Positions 24,424-33,612 of a DNA stretch of 64,000 nt are shown here, piece by piece (positions within the stretch are counted from its first letter, which is position 1; every line of letters starts with the position of its first letter). Source of the stretch: Bacillota bacterium (GTDB lineage Bacteria; Bacillota; Clostridia; Lachnospirales; Lachnospiraceae); NCBI GenBank assembly GCA_023387635.1, contig JAEWHU010000091.1, positions 10,598 through 74,597 on the forward strand. The letters are read 5' to 3'. The notes below the pieces were generated by a model. The model was not told the DNA's origin. It searched no databases and saw nothing but the letters and a program-made list of their open reading frames with translations. Made by a program: the position numbers and the translations under genes.

Positions 24424-27400
24424 ATGAGTGATAAATTATTATTTAATGACCATTGGGAATTTATGAAGCAGAATATAGGCTTCAATATACAAAGTATGAT
24501 TGGCAATGATGCTACTTGGGAAAAAGTAGATCTTCCGCATGACTGGGTAATATATGATACATCTTACTTTCAAGAATCAAAGGAAGGATGGTATAGAAAA
24601 CGCTTTACTATTAATCTAGAAGATTCTATGAATGACAATGTAAGTAGTAAACGTTATATCATTCGCTTTGAAGGTATCTATATGGATAGCACTGTTTATG
24701 TAAATGATACTGTTATTGGAGAATGGAAATATGGTTATTCTACCTTTGAATATGATATTACAGATGCCTTAATTAATGGAGAGAATGAGATAATGGTACG
24801 AGTGGTTCTACAAGTACCTAATTCAAGGTGGTATTCTGGTGGTGGTATATACAGGAATGTGTGGCTAAAGGCTGTGCCAAGTGTATGCCTGGCATCGGAT
24901 GGTATCTATATATCCACAGAGAAGTTAGCTGATGTATGGAGTGTAAGGATTGAAAGTGAAATTAATTATTATAATAGTAATCATACTAGGGATAAGAATG
25001 ATTTATATACCATAAGACATACCATATATGATAAAAAATCTACAATAGTTGGACATGCAATAGGTAGTGAAGAAAAACAAACGATAACTGTTGCATCTCC
25101 TCAATTATGGGATACAAATGATCCTTATTTATATACACTAAAAACAGAACTTATATTACATAATGAAGTAATTGATGAAGAAATTAGTCGTTTTGGATTT
25201 AGAACTATTGATTATGATACAGAGAAGGGCTTCTTCTTAAATAATAAGCATATTAAATTACATGGGACATGTGAGCATCATGATCTTGGGGCACTTGGAG
25301 CTGCAGTAAATAAGGAGGCATTAAAACGACGACTTATACTACTTAAGGAAATGGGTGTTAATGCAATTCGTACAGCTCATAATATGTGCTCCGTAGAATT
25401 ACTAGATTTAGCAGATGAAATGGGATTACTAATTAATGCAGAATCTTTTGATATGTGGGAGCGACCGAAAACTACATATGATTATGCCAGGTTCTTTAAG
25501 GAATGGGTAGAACGCGATGTTGCTAGTTGGATTCGTAGAGATAGAAACCATCCTTCCATTATTATGTGGTGTATAGGAAATGAGATCTACGATACACATG
25601 CAGATGAAAGGGGCCAGGAACTTACACGTATGATTATGGATATGGTGTATCAACATGATCCATACCATAATGCACCTGTAACCATTGGTTCTAATTATAT
25701 GCCTTGGGAAAATGCTAGAAAATGTGCTGATATAGTTAAAATAGCTGGTTACAACTATGCAGAAAAATATTATGAGCAGCATCATAAGGAACATAAAGAT
25801 TGGTTGATATATGGTAGTGAGACAGGTTCTATTGTACAAAGTCGAGGGATTTATCATTTTCCTTTAAGCTCAAATATATTGTGTGATGATGATGAGCAAT
25901 GCTCTTCCCTTGGGAATAGTGTAACTAGTTGGGGTGCAAAAAGCATAGAAAAATGTATCATTGATGATAGGGATGCAAAATTTAATGCTGGTATGTTTAT
26001 ATGGAGTGGCTTTGATTATATTGGTGAGCCTACACCATATCACACAAAAAACAGTTATTTTGGTCAACTCGATACTGCAGGGTTTAAGAAAGATTCTTTT
26101 TACATATATCAAGCAGAATGGACAGACTATAAAAAGACACCTATGATACATATATTCCCATATTGGGACTTTAATGAAGGACAGATGATAGATGTACGTG
26201 TTTGCTCTAATGCTCCTAAGGTAGAACTTTTCTTTAATGGAAGTTCTATGGGAACTTTTGAAATCGATCATGAGAATGGGCAGAAATTAGTAGCGGATTA
26301 TAGATTGCCATATAGTAAAGGTGAATTACTTGCTGTGGCTTATGATGAAAATGATAATGTAATAGCAAAAGATGTAAAACGTTCTTTTCATGATGCTACA
26401 AAGATTATATTAACACCGGATAAAACAGAGTTAAAAGCTGATGGCATGGATATAATACATGTTCAAATATCCATGGAGGATATAGACGGTAATCCAGTAG
26501 AAAATGCAAATAACAGGGTTAATGTAAAGGTTAGCGGCGCTGGGCGCTTGATTGGCCTTGATAATGGAGATAGTACAGATTTTGATTCCTATAAAGGTAC
26601 TAGTCGAAGGTTATTTAGTGGTAAGTTATTAGCGATAATAGCTGCAAAAACAATATCTGGTGAAATTCATATAGAAGTATCTTCTGATGGACTACCAGCT
26701 ACATCTATGACTTATAAGGCAAATATGTGCGAAATTCCTATTGGAATATCTGCAACGGAAGAGAACGTGGAGAGTCCATTGATTTCAGAGGTTCCTATTC
26801 GTAAACTTGAAATACTAAGTCCGTCTGGAACTCAATTACATGAGGGACTTAGAGAAGTTAATGTACAGGTTAAAGTTTACCCTGAAAATGCCACCTATGA
26901 TGATATTACCTGGCGTGCAACCAATGAATTAGGCGTAGATTCTAATATAGTAAGTATTACACCAAATGGCCGTAATGTAACTATAAACGCATTAGGAGAT
27001 GGTAAATTCTATATTCGTGCTATGGCTAAAAATGGAAGTCAGAAGGTAAGGTTAATCTCAATGTTAGATTTTGAAGTAACAGGTCTTGGAACTGCATTCT
27101 ATAATCCTTATGAGTTAATATCAGGAAGCCTATACAGTAAAACTTACGGTGAAATAAGAAGCGGTAATGAACGAGGTGTTGCAACATCAAGAGATGGGGA
27201 GAGCATTGTTATATATGACAAAATAGATTTTGGTCCTATTGGTTCAAGTGAAATTACAATACCTATTTTTGAACTTGGTAATAAACCTACCCAGATAGAG
27301 ATCTGGGAAGGGGAACCGCGAAGTGCTTCTAGTGAGCTATTAGCAGATGTTATATATCACAAAAAATCCAAGTGGAATACTTATCAAGAAGCAACTTATG

Positions 27401-27855
27401 AACTGAATAAGCGGTTAACTGGTATTACCTCCATATCCTTTCTTCTAAAGGATAAAGTACATATAAAAGGCTTTGTTTTTAAGAAACCTAGGAAAGCTTA
27501 TGAGAAGCTTTCTGTAGTAAATCATAATATGTTGTATGGTGATACATATACCATAGGTGAAGATTGTATTACAGGTATAGGTAATAATGTAACCATATCT
27601 TTTAATGACATGGATTTTGGTTTAGAAGGTTTTAAAGGATTAAAAGTATGTGGACGTTCAGTTACTGATAAGAATACCATACAAGTTAGATTTCATAGTG
27701 AAAATGGTGAGATTAAGAGATTAATAGAATTCCCATACTCTGAGGATTACGCAACACGAGAGTATCCATTGGAATCTGTTAATGGATTACAAACAGTTGA
27801 ATTTGTATTTTTACCTGGATCTAATTTTGATTTTAAATGGTTCCAGTTTGTGTAA
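24424..27855 (+). CDS. GH2 beta-galactosidase, multidomain
   Basis: A 1143-residue GH2 enzyme: sugar-binding domain, Ig-like domain, TIM barrel, then Ig-like and two CBM-like C-terminal modules. Catalytic acid/base is Glu387 (MWCIGNEIYD) and nucleophile Glu466 (YGSETGS); RTAHNMCSVELLDLADEMG is typical of the family. Residues ~660-765 are the GH2 C-terminal Ig-like domain; the last ~220 contain two beta-sandwich modules. No signal peptide, so it acts on imported oligosaccharides. ATG 24424 is preferred (AGGAAG before it), although the frame is open from 24364. It leads the operon with an ABC importer 42 bases downstream. Beta-galactosidase is the likeliest activity; beta-glucuronidase or beta-mannosidase cannot be fully excluded. 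Confidence 0.88.
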   Translation: MSDKLLFNDHWEFMKQNIGFNIQSMIGNDATWEKVDLPHDWVIYDTSYFQESKEGWYRKRFTINLEDSMNDNVSSKRYIIRFEGIYMDSTVYVNDTVIGEWKYGYSTFEYDITDALINGENEIMVRVVLQVPNSRWYSGGGIYRNVWLKAVPSVCLASDGIYISTEKLADVWSVRIESEINYYNSNHTRDKNDLYTIRHTIYDKKSTIVGHAIGSEEKQTITVASPQLWDTNDPYLYTLKTELILHNEVIDEEISRFGFRTIDYDTEKGFFLNNKHIKLHGTCEHHDLGALGAAVNKEALKRRLILLKEMGVNAIRTAHNMCSVELLDLADEMGLLINAESFDMWERPKTTYDYARFFKEWVERDVASWIRRDRNHPSIIMWCIGNEIYDTHADERGQELTRMIMDMVYQHDPYHNAPVTIGSNYMPWENARKCADIVKIAGYNYAEKYYEQHHKEHKDWLIYGSETGSIVQSRGIYHFPLSSNILCDDDEQCSSLGNSVTSWGAKSIEKCIIDDRDAKFNAGMFIWSGFDYIGEPTPYHTKNSYFGQLDTAGFKKDSFYIYQAEWTDYKKTPMIHIFPYWDFNEGQMIDVRVCSNAPKVELFFNGSSMGTFEIDHENGQKLVADYRLPYSKGELLAVAYDENDNVIAKDVKRSFHDATKIILTPDKTELKADGMDIIHVQISMEDIDGNPVENANNRVNVKVSGAGRLIGLDNGDSTDFDSYKGTSRRLFSGKLLAIIAAKTISGEIHIEVSSDGLPATSMTYKANMCEIPIGISATEENVESPLISEVPIRKLEILSPSGTQLHEGLREVNVQVKVYPENATYDDITWRATNELGVDSNIVSITPNGRNVTINALGDGKFYIRAMAKNGSQKVRLISMLDFEVTGLGTAFYNPYELISGSLYSKTYGEIRSGNERGVATSRDGESIVIYDKIDFGPIGSSEITIPIFELGNKPTQIEIWEGEPRSASSELLADVIYHKKSKWNTYQEATYELNKRLTGITSISFLLKDKVHIKGFVFKKPRKAYEKLSVVNHNMLYGDTYTIGEDCITGIGNNVTISFNDMDFGLEGFKGLKVCGRSVTDKNTIQVRFHSENGEIKRLIEFPYSEDYATREYPLESVNGLQTVEFVFLPGSNFDFKWFQFV

Positions 27856-27897
27856 TTATATTACGTAAAATATAGTTTTCTAAGGAGGATAAGGAAT

Positions 27898-28875
27898 ATG
27901 GCAATGGAAAGTAAAGCGTTAGAAAGGCAAAAGAAGAAAGAAGAAGCAATTCGGATAAAATCGGCACAGACTCCTCTTTTAAAACATATAAAAAGAAATT
28001 GGAAAATGTATTCATTTTTAATAATTCCGGTTCTGTATTTTATTATTTTTAAGTATTTACCGATGGCTGGAAATATCATTGCTTTTCGTAAATATCGTGC
28101 TGGTGGCCCGATTTTTGGTATAGAGTGGTCAGGTTTTAAATATTTTAGACAATTTATGAGAGATAAATCGTTCTGGAATGCATTTCAAAATACATTAACT
28201 ATTAATTTAACATATTTAGCGTTTCGGTTTCCCTTAACATTAATCTTTGCATTACTGTTAAATGAAATTAAAAATGTTCGTTGGAAAAAGTTTGTTCAAA
28301 CAGTATCCTATTTACCACACTTTATAGCAGTTGTAATTGTGTGTGGTATGGTGAAAGAGTTGGTATCTACTTCTGGACCAATAAACACTATAATTAGAGC
28401 TTTAGGTGGTCAAGCAATTAGTTTTATCCAATTACCAGAATGGTTTGTTACAATCTTTGTAGCATCTGGTGTGTGGCAAGCGCTTGGATGGGGAACAATT
28501 TTATATCTTGCAGCGATGTCTGGTATAAATACTGAATTATATGATGCGGCAAAAGTAGATGGTGCCAATCGATTTAAACAAGTATGGCACATTACTATAC
28601 CTGGTATTCTGCCAACGGTCACAACTATATTGATTCTTGATATTGGTAGTATTGTAGGTTCCGGTGGAGTTTTTGAAAAGATTATGATGTTGTATAATCC
28701 GATGACACAGGAGACAGCAGATGTTATTTCAACCTATGTATATCGAATGGGTGTAGGGTCAGGAAACTATAGTTATGCAACTGCAGTAGGTCTTTTTGAA
28801 GGTGTTATTGGGTTAGTTCTAGTAACCACAGCCAATATAGTATCTCGTAAGTTAACGAAAAGCAGTTTGTGGTAG
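27898..28875 (+). CDS. ABC sugar transporter permease, LplB type
   Basis: A 325-residue inner-membrane permease of the CUT1 LplB-like group, moving oligosaccharides. Six TM segments follow a basic N-terminus; YSFLIIPVLYFIIFKYLPM is the LplB start. The EAA loop that contacts the ATPase is ELYDAAKVDGANRFKQVWHITIPGI. AAGGAGG ribosome site. Its stop lies inside the ribosome site of the next permease. No ATP-binding subunit is in the cluster, as is usual for systems served by a shared MsmX-like ATPase. Confidence 0.93.
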   Translation: MAMESKALERQKKKEEAIRIKSAQTPLLKHIKRNWKMYSFLIIPVLYFIIFKYLPMAGNIIAFRKYRAGGPIFGIEWSGFKYFRQFMRDKSFWNAFQNTLTINLTYLAFRFPLTLIFALLLNEIKNVRWKKFVQTVSYLPHFIAVVIVCGMVKELVSTSGPINTIIRALGGQAISFIQLPEWFVTIFVASGVWQALGWGTILYLAAMSGINTELYDAAKVDGANRFKQVWHITIPGILPTVTTILILDIGSIVGSGGVFEKIMMLYNPMTQETADVISTYVYRMGVGSGNYSYATAVGLFEGVIGLVLVTTANIVSRKLTKSSLW

Positions 28876-28886
28876 GAGGAGAGAAT

Positions 28887-29756
28887 ATGAAGGTTTCAAA
28901 ATCATATAGAGTTTTTCAAGTTATTAATACAATCATCATGATAATCGTAGTGCTAGTAACACTTTATCCTTTTTTGTTTCTGATAGCACAATCATTTAGT
29001 TCAGAAAAAGCTATCTATTCTGGGCAAGTTACTTTGTTTCCAGTAGGTTTTAATATTGATACTTACAAAACTATCTTACAAAAAGGAGATTTTCTTAATT
29101 ATTATAAAAATACTATTATATATGCAGTTTTAGGAACTGTGATATCGTTATTTGGTACAGCTATTTTAGCATATCCTTTATCCAAAGACACATTACGTTT
29201 AAATAAGTTTTTTACACCTTTTATTATATTTACAATGTATTTTGGTGGTGGACTTATTCCTAACTTTGTTCTAATTAACTCACTTGGGCTTAGAAATACA
29301 ATTTGGGCATTCTTAATTCCAGGTGCAATAAGTACATATTATGTATTATTAATGAGATCCTTTTTTGCAAGTCTACCTGTAGAACTTGAAGAAGCAGCTT
29401 CCATTGATGGAATGGGAACCTTTGGTACATTTATAAAAATTATTCTTCCATTATCAAAGCCTATTATGGCAACTATGGTTTTATTTTATGCAGCCAATAT
29501 ATGGAGTAACTGGTTTACACCATTCATCTATTTTGATACAAAGAGTATGTGGCCAGTTGCTTTGTACTTAAGACAGATAATCTATGGTGCAACAAGTACC
29601 ACTGAATTATCTGCAGGTTTAGACCAAGCACCAGGGATTGCAGCATCAGTAAAATCAGCTTCAATGGTATTAATGTCATTACCAATTATTTGTGTATATC
29701 CGTTTATTCAAAAATATTTTGTACAAGGCATGATGTTAGGTTCTGTAAAAGGATGA
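28887..29756 (+). CDS. ABC sugar transporter permease, YtcP/AraQ type
   Basis: The 289-residue partner permease: basic N-terminus, six TM segments, EAA loop ELEEAASIDGMGTFGTFIKIILPLS, and the YtcP-type end YPFIQKYFVQGMMLGSVKG. The track of AGGAGGAGAG before 28887 fixes the start; an in-frame GTG at 28869 overlaps the preceding gene. It forms the membrane channel with the LplB protein and works with the lipoprotein encoded next. Confidence 0.93.
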   Translation: MKVSKSYRVFQVINTIIMIIVVLVTLYPFLFLIAQSFSSEKAIYSGQVTLFPVGFNIDTYKTILQKGDFLNYYKNTIIYAVLGTVISLFGTAILAYPLSKDTLRLNKFFTPFIIFTMYFGGGLIPNFVLINSLGLRNTIWAFLIPGAISTYYVLLMRSFFASLPVELEEAASIDGMGTFGTFIKIILPLSKPIMATMVLFYAANIWSNWFTPFIYFDTKSMWPVALYLRQIIYGATSTTELSAGLDQAPGIAASVKSASMVLMSLPIICVYPFIQKYFVQGMMLGSVKG

Positions 29757-29847
29757 TATTCTTCCGTCAAATGTATTGAAAATTTTAGATATCAGGTTCA
29801 ATCCATTAGGTGGTAAATATAAATTTTATTTTAATCAAGGAGGTATT

Positions 29848-31536
29848 ATGATGAAGTTAAAGAAAATTATTTCTACATTATTAGTTTTAACCATGGTATT
29901 TGGTTTGGCTGCATGTGGAAATGGGGGAAAGAACAGTTCAGAAACAAATTCTGATCAAGGCAATACTAGTGGTACAACAGATGAGGGTAAGGATGTGGCA
30001 GAAGAAAAATTAGACTATGCTTACGGTCTAGATACAACATTTCACTCAGATGAACCAATTACTTATTCTATGATGTATAGTGATCATGAAGCATATCCAT
30101 ACAGTGCAGATTGGTTATTCTGGAAAGCAGTTACAGAAAGGACTAATGTAAGTTTTGATTTAAATCAAATTGCTCGTGCTGACTATGACGATAAGAAATC
30201 CCTATTAATTAATGCAGGACAAGCGTCTTACATCATTCCAAAAACTTATGATGAAAATGCATTTGTTACTGGAGGAGCAATAGTTCCAATCAGTGATTGG
30301 GTACAATACATGCCAAACTATATGAACTTTGTTGAAACATATGGTATGCAAGAAGATTTAAAACAAATTACAAAAGACGATGGTAAATATTACAAACTTC
30401 CAGGTATGTGGGAAGTTCCAGCAGGTACTGGTAGCGAGTATACATTTGTAGTTCGTAAAGATATCTTTGATGCTGCTGGTGTTGATGTTGCAGCATTAGA
30501 GAAAGACTGGACTTGGGATGAATTTTTTGGGTATTTAGTAAAAGTTCAGGAATATGTTGGTGGTGGAACAATTTGGTCCGATAGATTTAAAGGTGAAAAT
30601 CTTCTTAAAATCGTAGGTCAAACATATGATGTACCAGCTGGTTGGTCAGTTGGTGATGGTATGCAATATGATCCTGATACAGATAGTTTTTACTTTGCAC
30701 AAACTTCTGATGATTACAAAGAATTTGTTACTTTAATGAATAAATTTGTAAGTTCTGGTATCTTAGATACTGAAACATTTACACAAGAAGATGAAGTAGC
30801 AGAGAACAAATTTTACACAGGTAAAACTGTTCTTTTAGGTTCAAATAGAACATTTTTATCCCAATATCAAACTAAGATGACTGAAACACTTGGTGAAGGT
30901 AACTTTGAGTTATATTCAATCGTACTTCCAAAAGCTAAAAATAATTATCAAACTGATAATTCAAGACTTGAAAATGGTATTATGATTAGTCAAAAAGCTC
31001 TTGATGAACTTGGTAAAGACGGATTCATTAAAATGCTTCGTTTTGTTGACTGGTTATGGTATTCTGAAGAAGGTAAAGACCTAACTAGATGGGGAGTTGA
31101 AGGAGAAACATATACTGTGGAAAATGGTGTATACAAATTAAATCCTGAAATTACATATGCTGGTCTTAATCCAACAGCAGAAAAGAAATTAAATGTTGAT
31201 TATGGTTTTGGTAATGGTGTATTCATGTATGGTGGTACATTAGAGCATGCATCATCTATGTTATCTCCAGAATTACAAGATTTCTGTAATAGATTAAATT
31301 CATATAGGGAACTAAAACCAGTGAACCCACCTGTAGTTGGTGATGAAGATCAAACAGAAGAGATGAACTTAATTAAAACTCCTCTTATTGATTATGTAAA
31401 GAGTGCTACATTACAATTCATTACAGGTCAAATGGATATAAATGCAGATTGGGATAAATACGTAGCTGCATGTGAATCTAATAATTCAAAAACATATGAA
31501 AATATGTACAAAGAGATTTATAGTAATTCAAAATAA
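29848..31536 (+). CDS. Sugar ABC transporter substrate-binding lipoprotein
   Basis: A 562-residue extracellular solute-binding lipoprotein. The signal peptide MMKLKKIISTLLVLTMVFG ends in the lipobox LAAC, with the Cys as lipid anchor; a Ser/Gly/Asn-rich linker follows. Its size and the pairing with LplB/YtcP permeases fit the family that binds complex plant oligosaccharides; the exact ligand is unknown. AAGGAGG lies just before ATGATG at 29848; the open frame from 29776 is leader. It ends near a stem-loop that may raise the level of its mRNA relative to the downstream gene. Confidence 0.92.
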   Translation: MMKLKKIISTLLVLTMVFGLAACGNGGKNSSETNSDQGNTSGTTDEGKDVAEEKLDYAYGLDTTFHSDEPITYSMMYSDHEAYPYSADWLFWKAVTERTNVSFDLNQIARADYDDKKSLLINAGQASYIIPKTYDENAFVTGGAIVPISDWVQYMPNYMNFVETYGMQEDLKQITKDDGKYYKLPGMWEVPAGTGSEYTFVVRKDIFDAAGVDVAALEKDWTWDEFFGYLVKVQEYVGGGTIWSDRFKGENLLKIVGQTYDVPAGWSVGDGMQYDPDTDSFYFAQTSDDYKEFVTLMNKFVSSGILDTETFTQEDEVAENKFYTGKTVLLGSNRTFLSQYQTKMTETLGEGNFELYSIVLPKAKNNYQTDNSRLENGIMISQKALDELGKDGFIKMLRFVDWLWYSEEGKDLTRWGVEGETYTVENGVYKLNPEITYAGLNPTAEKKLNVDYGFGNGVFMYGGTLEHASSMLSPELQDFCNRLNSYRELKPVNPPVVGDEDQTEEMNLIKTPLIDYVKSATLQFITGQMDINADWDKYVAACESNNSKTYENMYKEIYSNSK

Positions 31537-31547
31537 GTATTAGTAAC

Positions 31548-31577
31548 AGAGAGGGTTCTCTATATAGAGCCCTCTCT
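31548..31577 (+). terminator. Intercistronic hairpin after the binding-protein gene
   Basis: AGAGAGGG pairs with CCCTCTCT, with inner CTC/GAG. No T-run follows, so partial termination or 3'-end protection of the binding-protein mRNA is more likely than full stop. Confidence 0.6.
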
Positions 31578-31598
31578 AAAATAATAAAGGAGGTGCGT

Positions 31599-32273
31599 AT
31601 GGGATTCTTGAATATTAACAGTTCATTTATGAAATATTTGGGACGATTTACAGATATCATGATCCTTGGATTTTGGTCAATAATATGCTGTTTACCAATT
31701 ATAACGATAGGCACATCCATTTCAGCTACCTACTATGTAACGCTTAAAATGGTTCGTGATGAGGAATGTTATGTTACTAAAGATTTCTTTAAAGGTTTTA
31801 AATCTAGTTTTAAGAATTCATCCATCCTTTGGATTTGTTTTATGCTGATAGGAATAATTTTTTATTTTAATTTTCAGGTAATGAATGGACTAGAAATGAA
31901 GTTTGAAACAATATGTCGTGCAATACTTATTGTAATCTCTGTATATTTAATTTTTATTAGTGGATTTATCTTTCCTTTAATTGGACGATTTGAAAATACT
32001 ATAAAACAGACGCTAAAGAATGCTATCATAATGAGTCTTCTTACTTTGCCTAAAAGTATTTTAATTCTAATTATTAATATGTTACCAATTGCAGTTTTGT
32101 ATTATTTCCCAAATGCTTTTCCCTTTATATTACTTTTTAGTATCTCGGGAGCATGTTATATAAATTCTATGATGATTCGTACTACTTTTGATAAATACCT
32201 TAATATAACCATGGAGAAAGAAAATAGTGTGGTAGAAGAAAATGTGGACTTAATAGTAAATGAGAATTTATAA
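31599..32273 (+). CDS. DUF624 (YesL-like) membrane protein
   Basis: A 224-residue membrane protein with four to five TM segments and the DUF624 start (FMKYLGRFTDIMILGFWSIICCLPIITIG). YesL-like proteins accompany LplB/YtcP importers of rhamnogalacturonan, xylan and similar oligosaccharides and may be accessory; function unproven. AAAGGAGGT fixes the ATG at 31599 rather than the upstream GTG. Last gene of the GH2 operon. Confidence 0.85.
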   Translation: MGFLNINSSFMKYLGRFTDIMILGFWSIICCLPIITIGTSISATYYVTLKMVRDEECYVTKDFFKGFKSSFKNSSILWICFMLIGIIFYFNFQVMNGLEMKFETICRAILIVISVYLIFISGFIFPLIGRFENTIKQTLKNAIIMSLLTLPKSILILIINMLPIAVLYYFPNAFPFILLFSISGACYINSMMIRTTFDKYLNITMEKENSVVEENVDLIVNENL

Positions 32274-32332
32274 GATATAATAGTATAATTATTATATAGA
32301 TTAGTATCTTATTATATAAATAGAAGCAAATA

Positions 32333-32377
32333 AAAATGCCTATTAAAACAAACATTTCTTGTTTTAATAGGCATTTT
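32333..32377. terminator. Bidirectional terminator between DUF624 and AraC genes
   Basis: A 19-bp perfect stem (AAAATGCCTATTAAAACAA, 32333-32351, with 32359-32377) with A and T flanks, shared by two converging genes. Confidence 0.93.
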
Positions 32378-33250
32378 CTACATGGCATGTTTTGAAATAG
32401 AATACATTTTTTTGAATTCAGAAGGTGTACAATTCTTATGTATTTTGAACATTCGTATAAACGCAGATATACTTGAAAAACCACATTGAAGAGATATTTC
32501 TGTAATCGACATATCAGGCTCCATTAGTAAAGTCGCGGCATGCATAATTCGCTTTTTGTTCAGATACTGATAAAAAGGGATATCAGCATATTGTCTAAAA
32601 ATTCTAGAAAAATGATATTTACTAAAACCTGCTAAGTCAGCAACTTGTTCTAGTGTAATATTTTCGCTAAAATGTTTATTAATATAATCACATACAGATA
32701 AAAAGATCTTAGAGTACTCTAATTCTTTAGAAGAATTGGTATCAATTGCAGTTTTTTCTAATGTAGAGTTTCTACCAATTAATGCAAAGATGGAGATTAG
32801 TTTGGAGTAAATAACAGTATCTTTAAATACAGCATCGCTTTTATATTCAGTTGCAATACTATGAATAAGTCGTTGTAATCCTTCGTGAATTTTAGGGGAG
32901 TTCGCAGGCGTGATATGAACAATTGGTGATAGTATAGCTGTTAAGGATTCAAATTCACGCATGGAATTTAGTGGGGTTAGGTCTGCGAGTATGATGAATC
33001 TTCGACCATTATCAGGTGCATGTAGTTGATGAAGTACACCAGAACTAATAAACAAAATATCGCCCTCATTAAGTACATACTCTATGTTGTTGCAGTATAC
33101 AGTATAGTTATTTTTAGTAGGCATTATAATTTCAAGAGGAGTATGCCAATGTACTGGATAATCTTCTTGTTCATCGTTATCATATAATCTTATGCTTGTA
33201 TTACTTGCATAATTAACAGTTTCTTTATTACCATCTAATTGTTCAATCAT
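32378..33250 (-). CDS. AraC-family regulator with cupin sensor
   Basis: 290 residues. The N-terminal ~150 form an AraC-type cupin (HWHTPLEIIMPTKNNYTVYCNN, LNEGDILFISSGVLHQL), the likely sugar sensor. The last ~100 hold two HTH motifs (LEQVADLAGFSKYHFSRIFRQYADIPFYQYLNKKRI; ITEISLQCGFSSISAFIRMFKIHKNCTPSEFKKM). GGAGG precedes the ATG. It lies between the GH2/ABC operon and the GH3/GH67 operon and is divergent from the latter, so it probably activates one or both. Confidence 0.9.
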   Translation of the reverse strand: MIEQLDGNKETVNYASNTSIRLYDNDEQEDYPVHWHTPLEIIMPTKNNYTVYCNNIEYVLNEGDILFISSGVLHQLHAPDNGRRFIILADLTPLNSMREFESLTAILSPIVHITPANSPKIHEGLQRLIHSIATEYKSDAVFKDTVIYSKLISIFALIGRNSTLEKTAIDTNSSKELEYSKIFLSVCDYINKHFSENITLEQVADLAGFSKYHFSRIFRQYADIPFYQYLNKKRIMHAATLLMEPDMSITEISLQCGFSSISAFIRMFKIHKNCTPSEFKKMYSISKHAM

Positions 33251-33308
33251 ATAGGAACCTCCATGAGGGATAGTAGAAATTAAATAAAAAGTAACGAATA
33301 TATATTAA

Positions 33309-33337
33309 ATTATACCTTATGTTATATAAAATGTAAA
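33309..33337 (-). promoter_or_regulatory. Promoter of the AraC-family gene
   Basis: On the minus strand: TTTACA (33337-33332), 17-base spacer, perfect TATAAT (33314-33309); about 59 bases before the start codon. Confidence 0.68.
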
Positions 33338-33546
33338 CATGTAGTATACAAGTATGGGCCTTTGGTAAAAACTTGAAATTATTTAAGTGTAGAAAACATA
33401 ATAAATCGAGGATAAATCCCCTAAAATAAGGATTTAAGGTTGATAAAATAAACATAGCAATTAATGAAAACTAAATAGCAAGAATCAAGAAGAAGTGAGG
33501 TGAATTCTCCATTACAATTAAGTTAACTCAAAAAGTGATAAGTTTA

Positions 33547-33562
33547 TTTGCATGAATGCAAA
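33547..33562. promoter_or_regulatory. Palindromic operator candidate upstream of GH3
   Basis: TTTGCAT-GA-ATGCAAA is a perfect 7+7 inverted repeat, 51 bases before the GH3 start. The regulator is unknown; AraC proteins usually prefer direct repeats. Confidence 0.5.
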
Positions 33563-33612
33563 GGGTTAAATAAATCAGTAAATAACTATAAATAGTGAAT
33601 AAGGAGATTGTC

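Larger units (their letters stand above)
33251..33612. other. Divergent control region, AraC gene / GH3 operon
   Basis: Contains the minus-strand AraC promoter (33309-33337), the palindrome TTTGCAT-GA-ATGCAAA (33547-33562) and an AT-rich leader. For GH3 a TATAAA-like hexamer near 33588 is visible without a clear -35, which suits an activated promoter. Confidence 0.5.

Noticed and set aside
33243..33455. 70-codon minus-strand frame upstream of the AraC gene
   Set aside because: Tyr/Phe/Ile-rich low-complexity translation of an AT-rich control region; overlaps the AraC ribosome site and promoter.
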